Shown here one piece after another: positions 36,668 to 44,006 of a stretch of DNA of 64,000 nucleotides. Under the pieces are notes generated by a model. It did not search any database and had not been told where the DNA came from. It was given only the letters and a program-made list of their open reading frames with translations. Numbering within the stretch: position 1 is the stretch's first letter; the number at the start of each line of letters is the position of its first letter. A program made the translations under genes and the position numbers. The DNA comes from CAZRGV01 sp964599655 (GTDB lineage: Bacteria > Planctomycetota > Planctomycetia > Isosphaerales > Isosphaeraceae), in NCBI GenBank assembly GCA_964599655.1, contig CAZRGV010000005.1:1-64000 (forward strand), in the 5' to 3' direction.

Positions 36668-36696
36668 TTTTTAAAATATGATAGAACTCATATAAT
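36668..36696 (+). promoter_or_regulatory. AT-rich patch with a TATAAT box
   Basis: A perfect -10 hexamer TATAAT at 36691-36696 lies 122 bp before the acetamidase start. Seventeen bases upstream is TTTTTA, a poor -35. The whole patch 36628-36700 is strongly AT-rich. A promoter for the acetamidase gene is likely, but the -35 is weak. Confidence 0.35.
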
Positions 36697-36817
36697 ACGA
36701 TCACGCCAGTGCGGCGAGGGGAAAGTCGTCACGTTTTCGATCGGGGCTGGCGGACGTCCTCACGAGGGGATTTCTTCACCGCGAGGCGCGCGTCCGTCAG
36801 GTTCAGGGAGCCAGGGT

Positions 36818-37708
36818 ATGATGAAGCGTCTCTCGATGGGGCCCTTGTATTACGAGTTCAGCCGGCATCACGAACCAAGGCTTCGGATCGTCTCGGGGGA
36901 AACCGTCCTGGTCGAGAGCGAGGACGCCCTCTCCGGTCAGATCCAGAGCGACGCCGATCGCCGGGACAAGGTCAAAATGCCGTACAGTAACCCTCTGACG
37001 GGCCCGATCGCGGTCGAAGGGGCCGAACCGGGGGACGCACTCGCGGTCACGATCCATGAGATCCGGCCGACTCGGGGGCGCTGCGTCACTCGGACCGCCG
37101 ACCCGAAGCAACTCTGCGAATGGCTGGGGACCGACTGTCCTCACGGCACCCACGTTTGCGAGATTCGAGACGGGCAGATTCACTGGAGTGATTCGCTCAC
37201 AATTCCCTATGCGCCTATGCTCGGTTGTATCGGAACCGCGCCCGATTGGGGCTCGCCGACGACGATTCCAGCCGGGGCGCATGGTGGGAACATGGATCTC
37301 GTGGAAACGACCGAGGGGAATACGATTTATCTGCCCGTGTTTGTCACGGGTGGCCAGCTCTACTTGGGCGACGCCCACGCGGCGATGGGTCACGGGGAGC
37401 TCTCGGCCACCGGCCTGGAGATGGCGGCCGAGTCGAGGATCACTGTCGAGCTGCTCAAGGGCCACAAGCTCGCCTGGCCGAGGATCGAGTCGCCCTCGGA
37501 GATCATGACGGTTGTCAGCGGACTTCCCATGGAACGGTCGATCGCACAGGCGTATGCCCAGTTGATCCTCTGGATGGAATCCGCCTTCGGATGGGATCGT
37601 TGGAGAGCTTACGACCTGCTGACGCACGTCGGCCGGATCTCCGTGGGCTATTACGGGATCGGCACCGTCGGGGCGAAGGTCGAAAAACGTTACCTGAGAT
37701 CCCGGTAG
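36818..37708 (+). CDS. Acetamidase/formamidase family protein
   Basis: A 296-residue FmdA/AmdA-family amidohydrolase. Features include the N-terminal LRIVSGETVLVESEDA, NPLTGPIAVEGAEPGDALAV, the MLGCIGTAP loop, the core AGAHGGNMDLVETTEGNTIY, and LYLGDAHAAMGHGE, with His/Asp/Glu that bind the metal in the family. It hydrolyses short amides to acid and ammonia. The start ATG 36818 (or the adjacent ATG 36821) follows GGGAG. It converges with the hopanoid-type operon, with 70 bp between stops, and is not part of it. Confidence 0.9.
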   Translation: MMKRLSMGPLYYEFSRHHEPRLRIVSGETVLVESEDALSGQIQSDADRRDKVKMPYSNPLTGPIAVEGAEPGDALAVTIHEIRPTRGRCVTRTADPKQLCEWLGTDCPHGTHVCEIRDGQIHWSDSLTIPYAPMLGCIGTAPDWGSPTTIPAGAHGGNMDLVETTEGNTIYLPVFVTGGQLYLGDAHAAMGHGELSATGLEMAAESRITVELLKGHKLAWPRIESPSEIMTVVSGLPMERSIAQAYAQLILWMESAFGWDRWRAYDLLTHVGRISVGYYGIGTVGAKVEKRYLRSR

Positions 37709-37778
37709 GTGCCGCGACACTTCGACGATCGAGTGGAACGCCTTCTACGCATTCAGGTAACGATCCTTCGAAGAGTGG

Positions 37779-39281
37779 TCAGAAGTGGGTCCGGAGCAGT
37801 CTCATCCGGAGCCGTAGGCGGGAGAATGGATCCGTTTCGGTCATGTCATGAATTGGGGTGATGGTTTCCCAGCCGACCAGTCCGCGGAGGATCGACTTCA
37901 GGTCGGACATTCGATCGGCGATCGACCGTGTCTGAAGGCCGAGGTGAATGTCGAATCGAGTCGCCCGATCTGGAGACAGCCGACCCGTTTCGACCGATTG
38001 CTCCTGGATATGTAAAGACGCTTGACCTTCCGTGTGATTGACATCAACAGTGATTGGATAGGATCTCTCTGCTCGCTCTCTCGCGAACGTGAATTCCAAC
38101 CCGTCACGGACACGGAGCGTCCACCGAAGCCGACTGCGCCAGGTCCACCATCGCGCGAAATCCGTAAGCGTTGTTTTCCAGATATGCTTCTCTTGAATCA
38201 TTTCTTCGCAAAAAATATCGAGAATCTCTGGATAGCGACCCAGCCGCCGCTCGGGATGACCATACACAAAAGCGGGCTCACCGAGGAGTTCCTTGATTCT
38301 TAGAATTGAGATCAAATAATACGCCGTAAGATAGCGGCTATTCGGGGAACGATCCTGGAACAGGCCCTCACAGACGGGGTGGACGGGAATCTGGAGTATC
38401 TTGGAAAAACGATCGCCAAGCCATGGGTAAAAGGGCAGGTCGTCGTAGCCGAGTTGAAATTCCGAGGAATACAGGTAGCCCTTGCTTTCGAGGGCATCGT
38501 TCAAGGCGCGATTCCAGCGGCCCTCGGGACCCGCGAACCCGCAAGGAGCCTCGACGTAGCCTTGAAGCACGTTGTGGGCAAGGTCGAGGTTGCGAAGATT
38601 GGCGGCGCGATCCTTGTATATGGTGTGATAATGACCGTGCGACTGAGTGTCGTACTGCCTCAAGTCGTCTAGAGCTGCCTTATTATGTTGGTATGCACAT
38701 GTGCTTACAAAATGCGTCGTGTAATCACGGATCGGATGCCTGGCCTGGCGAAATCGGTTGTAATCCTCGGGGTAGGGTTCATCGAGATCGACTCTGAGGT
38801 TGAAGGCGGTTCGGTACGGGGAGGGAAAGGGAGCAACGCGCGCCCAGACGCCGCCAGAGTTCAGAATGCATTCTCGAAGCCGAGCGGTGATCAGTCGTCG
38901 AATCTCCGCCTTGGGAAACCGGGATACGCGCTCGACTAGGTCTGCCTCGAAGACGTTCCACGCAGCACGACAGGGCGATGTGTCCAGCAACAGGTTGAAT
39001 AGGTCGGAACAGTATTTCTCCGAGTATTTCACCGTCCGCACGTCAATCGCTCGATGACGATTGGTGATCCGCTTTCGAAGCGAACGCTCGGAGGTCTGGC
39101 TTGAGTCAAAGAGGATGGATCGTCCCCGAGAGAGGCTAGATGGGTCAAATTTGTGAATTCGCTGGAACGACACCCCTTCTTGCGCCAGAACGAGATCTAA
39201 GGCTGGAGAAACCTCGTAGAGGAGCAAGGGGAGCTCGGGCGGCTCGTGGCCTTGGCTCTGGCGAGCTCGGTGCTCAGGCAT
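37779..39281 (-). CDS. Polysaccharide deacetylase-like protein (CE4/NodB-related), last gene of the hopanoid-type operon
   Basis: A 500-residue protein. A CE4-like core lies at about residues 155-300: NLRVDLDEPY (161-170; Asp165 and Asp167 may be the catalytic/metal Asp), then SHGHYH (214-219), which fits the metal-binding HxxxH, and CGFAGPEGRWNRAL (247-260), which resembles the RxPxG block. The N-terminal 150 residues and C-terminal 180 residues are unassigned; the latter are beta-rich. CE4 enzymes remove acetyl groups from GlcNAc-containing glycans. The start ATG overlaps the stop of the preceding methyltransferase by 8 bases (ATGCCTGA), so the two are translationally coupled. A tailoring role is inferred from the operon; the classical hopanoid deacetylase HpnK is a different family. 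Confidence 0.7.
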   Translation of the reverse strand: MPEHRARQSQGHEPPELPLLLYEVSPALDLVLAQEGVSFQRIHKFDPSSLSRGRSILFDSSQTSERSLRKRITNRHRAIDVRTVKYSEKYCSDLFNLLLDTSPCRAAWNVFEADLVERVSRFPKAEIRRLITARLRECILNSGGVWARVAPFPSPYRTAFNLRVDLDEPYPEDYNRFRQARHPIRDYTTHFVSTCAYQHNKAALDDLRQYDTQSHGHYHTIYKDRAANLRNLDLAHNVLQGYVEAPCGFAGPEGRWNRALNDALESKGYLYSSEFQLGYDDLPFYPWLGDRFSKILQIPVHPVCEGLFQDRSPNSRYLTAYYLISILRIKELLGEPAFVYGHPERRLGRYPEILDIFCEEMIQEKHIWKTTLTDFARWWTWRSRLRWTLRVRDGLEFTFARERAERSYPITVDVNHTEGQASLHIQEQSVETGRLSPDRATRFDIHLGLQTRSIADRMSDLKSILRGLVGWETITPIHDMTETDPFSRLRLRMRLLRTHF

Positions 39282-40068
39282 GACGGCCTCGGGGCTCACG
39301 GGCGATCCATAAGGTGAATTTTCGAGCCGAGTGAAACCAGGCGAAGAGCGCGTGGCCCTCCTCGGCGGATTTGAGATAGCGAATCTCGACACGGCCGAAG
39401 TGCTTCCCGAGTCGTCTGGCGAACGCTCGAGGCCAGAACCATCGCTCGCGAACGGGATCGGAACCACGATACATCCATAATCCGCGCCACTCGTCGACTC
39501 TCTTGAGCAGCACGTTCGGAAGGAACCATCCTCGCGAACTCAGTGAAGCGATGTTCTTGTCGAGAATTAGAATGCAACCGTCGTGCCGCACTACTCGGCG
39601 CAGTTCCCCGATCAGTGTTTGAAGTTTATAATTCGGGATATGCTCAATGACTTCGATCGCGATCACCATGTCAAAGGCGTCTGAGGCGAAGGGAAGTTGC
39701 ACGACATTGGACCGAACACGATCCGCGATTGTTGAGCTTACAAGCATTTTTCGCGAGATATCGGTTCCCACAACGGCGATTCCGTCCTTCGCCAATTCTT
39801 TGGCGAAGCGGCCCTTTCCGCATCCCAGATCGAGAATACGCCGGGTTCCGAGGGTGCGAGCGATCTCGAGAATCGCTTGGAGCCGGAAGTCCTCCAATTG
39901 AACCTCAGACTTGAAACGTGACTCCAGCGCGTCGAAGCGACAGCCGACAAACCGCTCGTAGGAGTTGTCCACCGGCCTGAAATTTCGGCTCCGCCAGAGC
40001 CATGGCCGGTACCTCGTGGCGGGAGCCCTGGCTGTTATGCGGTCGTGTTGTGGGGTCTGCCGTCGCAT
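39274..40068 (-). CDS. Class I SAM-dependent methyltransferase in the hopanoid-type operon
   Basis: A 264-residue Rossmann-fold methyltransferase. Motif I is ILDLGCGKGRF (78-88), followed by GIAVVGTDIS, VVQLPFASDAFDMVIAIEVIEHI (motif II/III region) and GELRRVVRHDGCILILD. The last 80 residues are Trp/Arg-rich (LWMYRGSDPVRERWFWPRAF) and may form a substrate or membrane-contacting cap. The start at 40068 is clear: GGAGGTAAGG lies just upstream. It lies about 160 bp after the phosphorylase stop and overlaps the deacetylase-like gene. Its substrate is unknown; the context suggests a lipid-linked or sugar-linked head group. Confidence 0.8.
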   Translation of the reverse strand: MRRQTPQHDRITARAPATRYRPWLWRSRNFRPVDNSYERFVGCRFDALESRFKSEVQLEDFRLQAILEIARTLGTRRILDLGCGKGRFAKELAKDGIAVVGTDISRKMLVSSTIADRVRSNVVQLPFASDAFDMVIAIEVIEHIPNYKLQTLIGELRRVVRHDGCILILDKNIASLSSRGWFLPNVLLKRVDEWRGLWMYRGSDPVRERWFWPRAFARRLGKHFGRVEIRYLKSAEEGHALFAWFHSARKFTLWIAREPRGRHA

Positions 40069-40226
40069 CGCGACCTTACCTCCATGGAAGGGAGGCACAA
40101 GACTCGGCCGCTCCGATTCTTGATGGATCGCGAGTCATGTTCGAGTCAGAACATCTCGACAGAGGCGCGATCGTCCTCGAATCGTGGCCTAACATTGGAG
40201 GGAGAGAATGTCGAACCAGGGAAGAG

Positions 40227-41024
40227 TCATGAGGTGCCGTCTGGGGCAGCGAGACCCTCGATCATCCTCGCGGTGACCTTCGCGAGCCGCTTCGAGGCTT
40301 CGATCGCTTGTTCACGAAGCACGAACAGCGTCTTCAGTGAGGCGGGGCGATTCCAGATCGCCGCCATGGCGGCCCCGATGCGATACCCTCCGCTCGGACC
40401 GACGATGGATAGGACTTCCACCGGAAGATCCATGGACGCATCGTCGCTCACGATGCGCAACGCCAAAAGCCGCACACCGCGATTCGCGCAGGTTTCGGCG
40501 ATGGCGAACGATTCCATGTCAACCAGATCCGCGTCGAAGTCGTTCCAGAGTTCGGCTTTTTCCGAGGCCGTTCGCACAATCCTGTCGACGGTTAAGAGCC
40601 GAGCCTGGCCGATCGAAGCCCGTGCAAGGCTAATCAGGCTCGGATCATCCTTAATATGGAAAGAAATTCGGCGCTTATTAACATCATTGAATTCATTGAC
40701 AAGAAATATATCATATTTTTTTATTGATGGATTAAGTGCTCCCGCGAAGCCAAGCGAGAAGATTCTCCGCGGGCGATGACCATCAATGAGGAGGTTGGTC
40801 CCGCGTCGCGCCGCCTCTTGTCCTATGCCGGTGACAATGGTCGACACGACCTTCCCGTGGAGCATGCCTTCAGTGATCGTCTGGCGCTCGTTGGAATACT
40901 TGCGGATTTCGGAAAGTCGAGCGATGAGCGGGGCGATTTCGATGGGGAGCGCGGCGACGACTCCGATATCGGACGGAACCGGAGGTTTTGCCAATCCCTC
41001 CGTCTGTGACCTGCTCCCCTTCAA
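40227..41024 (-). CDS. hpnG: HpnG-like nucleoside phosphorylase/hydrolase
   Basis: A 265-residue PNP/UDP family protein: TGIGQE at 65-70, GFAGALN at 92-98, DMES at 169-172 and RIVSDD at 190-195. HpnG converts adenosylhopane to ribosylhopane by removing adenine. The assignment rests on its place 13 bp after HpnH. The start is TTG at 41024 with GGAG upstream; no ATG fits. Residues about 97-125 are encoded by an AT-rich stretch (about 40660-40735) unlike the rest of the gene. Family members vary, so a generic nucleoside phosphorylase is the alternative. Confidence 0.75.
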   Translation of the reverse strand: MKGSRSQTEGLAKPPVPSDIGVVAALPIEIAPLIARLSEIRKYSNERQTITEGMLHGKVVSTIVTGIGQEAARRGTNLLIDGHRPRRIFSLGFAGALNPSIKKYDIFLVNEFNDVNKRRISFHIKDDPSLISLARASIGQARLLTVDRIVRTASEKAELWNDFDADLVDMESFAIAETCANRGVRLLALRIVSDDASMDLPVEVLSIVGPSGGYRIGAAMAAIWNRPASLKTLFVLREQAIEASKRLAKVTARMIEGLAAPDGTS

Positions 41025-41037
41025 CTTGTTGCTCCGC

Positions 41038-42045
41038 TCATGTAAATTGCCATCGAATCATCTTGAACGTGTCACCAAGCCGCTTGTTCACACCCAGTGC
41101 GGCGGATGCCTCGTAACCGGCGTGGACCATGCAGTTCTCGCAGCGAGGATCCTTGCCGTACCCGTAGTTCTCCCACTTGGTCTGGGTCATCAGGTCGTCG
41201 AATTTCGCGTGGTGGATATCGGTGATCAGGTAGCACGGGCCTTTCCACCCCTTGATATTCCTGGTGGGGTTTCCCCAGGCCGTGCACGACATCTCGCGCT
41301 TGCCTTGAAGGAATTCCAAATAAATCGGCGAGGTCGAAAAATTGTACTTTCGGAACATGGCTTCGGCTTCACGGAACTTGGCATGAATATCACGGCGTGT
41401 GAGGAAAATCTCCTTCGTCTCGACGGCGGAATAGCTGTATCCTGGAGAGATCATGAATCCATCGACATCCAGCCTGGAAAGAAACGAGAAGAGCTCCTCG
41501 AGCTCGGACATCTCGGTTTCTTTGTAGACCGTTGTGTTCGTGCAGACCATGAACCCCGCGCCTTTCGCCGCCCGAATCCCGTCGATCGCCTGCTCAAAGA
41601 CCCCCTCACGCTCGACGGCGATGTCGTGCGTCTTCTCCATGCCATCAAGGTGAACATTGAAGAAAAAGCGTTTTGAAGGTTTGAATTCATTCAGTTTCTT
41701 GCGGATAAACATTCCATTTGTACACAGATAAACCACTTTTTTCCGTTCCAGAATCTTGGCGACCAGTTCACCGATCTGGGGGTAAATCATCGGTTCCCCG
41801 CCACAGATGGAGACGACGGGGGCGCCGCATTCATCCACCGATTCGAGGCACTCCTGCACGCTCAGTCGTTGCTTGATGGTCGACTCGTACTCGCGAATCC
41901 GACCGCATCCGGTGCACGTCAGATTGCAGGCATGAAGCGGTTCGAGCATCAAGACCATCGGGAAGCGGCGGCTCCCTGAGAGTTTTTTCCTGGCCACGTA
42001 TCCCGCGATATTCAGCGTCATGGTCAGGGGGAATCGCAGTCCCAT
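41038..42045 (-). CDS. hpnH: Adenosyl-hopene transferase HpnH (radical SAM)
   Basis: A 335-residue radical SAM enzyme that joins a 5'-deoxyadenosyl group to diploptene, the first step of hopanoid side-chain synthesis. The iron-sulfur motif CNLTCTGC gives Cys40, Cys44 and Cys47. Conserved stretches are SICGGEPMIYPQ, VYLCTNGMFIRKKL and NVHLDGMEKTHDIAV. A C-terminal cysteine segment (DPRCENCMVHAGYEASA) is typical of HpnH. It starts at ATG 42045 with AGGAG upstream, and its length is normal. It heads an operon with hpnG and two tailoring genes. The cyclase is not in the window. Confidence 0.93.
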   Translation of the reverse strand: MGLRFPLTMTLNIAGYVARKKLSGSRRFPMVLMLEPLHACNLTCTGCGRIREYESTIKQRLSVQECLESVDECGAPVVSICGGEPMIYPQIGELVAKILERKKVVYLCTNGMFIRKKLNEFKPSKRFFFNVHLDGMEKTHDIAVEREGVFEQAIDGIRAAKGAGFMVCTNTTVYKETEMSELEELFSFLSRLDVDGFMISPGYSYSAVETKEIFLTRRDIHAKFREAEAMFRKYNFSTSPIYLEFLQGKREMSCTAWGNPTRNIKGWKGPCYLITDIHHAKFDDLMTQTKWENYGYGKDPRCENCMVHAGYEASAALGVNKRLGDTFKMIRWQFT

Positions 42046-42739
42046 CTGCTAGGCTCCTGGAGCAAGGGCTTCCGTGCTGAAACGATGACAACCGACCGGG
42101 TCTTGTGCAACGTCGAGAATCGCCAGGGCGAGGAGCACTGGGTATTCAGGGGGGCGTTGGATCGTGGATTGACGATGGTTCCTTGCCGTGATCGCGACGT
42201 CGGATTTGAGCTTCGCGAATGGTTGTGATCCGGCTCGATCAAATGTGCGAGAAATAAGAATATGACATTTGGAGGTTGAATCTCAACGTCCTGTCGAGCG
42301 ATGCCGAAACCCGTCTGTCTTGAACCCGTGGCGCGATGGAGACTCGGCCCGCAAGCTCCGTCACTCGGATTCAGGTGTCGCGCCTGACTGGTGACTCAAC
42401 TCCATTCTGGCGGTCGGCATCCTACGGCTGACCGACCTTTCGAGGCAAGATCAATTTGGATTCGGGAAAGCGACCTGACGTGAATTGATTCCGTCGAGGA
42501 TTCGAAGCCCCTCGACGTGGATTCGGGATCGAGGCATCCTTACACAGAATGGGTGCCGCTGCTCGATTGGCCCGAGGCGGGGAGGGCGACTGCCGTTCGG
42601 ATTTCGCCGGGGCATTTCGCGAGCAACGTCATGTGAACGCCCCACTCGACGTCCATCAGCCGCATGTCGTTCCCGGTAAAGCGGTAAGAGTTTATCTCGA
42701 AAACGATTTTGATCGCGGCCGGTTCTTTCGGATCTCAGG
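42046..42739. other. Intergenic, no gene
   Basis: 694 bp upstream of hpnH. It must contain the operon promoter. A mildly AT-rich segment near 42250-42290 (GAAATAAGAATATGACATTT) is the best candidate. The 209-codon minus frame from 43080 is mostly antisense to the transposase remnant and is not a gene. Confidence 0.45.
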
Positions 42740-43266
42740 ATGAGACCAAGGAGTCGCGGCGATGGGACGAAAGCAGCGGGGGTCAAGCCACTGGATGCGA
42801 TCTGGGAAGTCTCGGACGAGTTGTGGGCCAAGATCGAGCCAGGCTTGCTGGAAGTCGCACCGCTACCGCCGGCAGGCGTCGGCTGGGAGTGGCAGAACGC
42901 CGATGGAGCCCTAGGCAAAGCGCGGTTCGGGGGGGACGAGGTTGGCTCGAACCCGACGGATCCCGGGAAAAACGGCACGAAACGCAGTGTGATTGTCGAC
43001 GAACCTGGTGACCCGTTTAAGGTAAGGCGGTGGTCTTCGGGGCGAGTGTCCACGACACCTAAGTTCCTCTCGGCGACCATCGCGGCGATCGTGGTGGAGC
43101 ACCTGACTCCATCCGAGGAGGAGACTCATCACCGCTGCCTCGAGGGCTTCGACAACCCGATCGTTCGCGAGATGGCTGCCGCCCATGGTCACCGCCCCAC
43201 ATCCGCCGGCTCGGGGAGGAGAAGGCGGTGAAGCGCGGGAAGACAGCTTTTTTGGTGAGGTCTTGA
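42740..43266 (+). pseudogene. Decayed IS5-family transposase
   Basis: An incomplete transposase. The start resembles the IS5 N-terminus (DAIWEVSDELWAKIEPGLLE). It jumps to the central block (GSNPTDPGKNGTKRSVIVDE) and then to AIVVEHLTPSEEETHHRCLE and REMAAAHGHRP. The intervening core is deleted. Near 43195 the frame is shifted by one base: HIRRLGEEKAVKRGK continues in another frame to a stop at 43266. It is clearly non-functional. No terminal repeats could be confirmed by eye. Confidence 0.75.
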
Positions 43267-43528
43267 GTCTCTGCCGGCCGAGCAACGGTTGGTCCGCGAT
43301 CCGTTTGAGCCACGCGATCTTTGTTTCGAGTTGTTGACACCGCCGATCGGACACATCTCGGGCCGGGTCGTGCCGTTGCCGCCCGTGGTAATCGGTCGTC
43401 TCGGCGATGCCCACTTTCTGGCAGACGTCCTGGACCGTGAGCCCTTTGGCCAGGTCGCGGTCGAACTCCTCGAGCAGCAAGCCACGTCGTGGGGGTCCGT
43501 CGCGATTGCTTATGTCCGTCCTGAGCAT
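43259..43528 (-). pseudogene. Remnant of an IS3-family orfA
   Basis: A minus-strand frame resembling the helix-turn-helix and leucine-zipper protein OrfA of IS3 elements: EEFDRDLAKGLTVQDVCQKV, GIAETTDYHGRQR, then RRCQQLETKIAWLKR (coiled coil). There is no orfB beside it. It slightly overlaps the IS5 remnant. Confidence 0.5.
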
Positions 43529-44006
43529 GGTGTACGTATGGACACAAACTTCAGGTGGAACAGTATTTGGGGGGCAGTTTAGTCTCCGAGTGTCGGTGTC
43601 GGATGAGGCGCGCTCGCTCCCGGAAGACCGGATGAGACACAACCACTTGGGTCTCCTGCATAGCGACGAGGTCCGGTATCATAGCTAGTACTGCTTGATG
43701 GCGCCCTCCTCGTCGAACTGTGACATCCGCCGTGGAACAAACATTAATGAGGCTCCAGCGGTGGACCTTCCAGGTACCTTCGAACTTCCGGTTGAAGAAT
43801 GGCGGGTTCGTTTCCAGGGGCCGATCGGCTGCGATACGGTGGGCAGGGGTGATTGGATCATCTCAAGTCAAGTCGGAACGCGATGAGACGGAGTCCATCG
43901 CCATGGCGGTGATGCCCGGATTGGAACTGGCCCGCGTCAACGAGCGGGATTCCGAGTCTCTCTTTGCACTCTTTGCAACACGGTCGTGAATCAGGATGCA
44001 GGAACC
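43529..44006. other. Intergenic, no gene
   Basis: About 480 bp between the insertion sequence remnants and the PSD1 gene. Two plus-strand ORFs (about 60 and 90 codons) have no recognisable content. The promoter of the PSD1 operon should be here. Confidence 0.4.

Noticed and set aside
42451..43080. 209-codon minus-strand ORF near the transposase remnant
   Set aside because: It is antisense to the IS5 remnant and has no recognisable domain.
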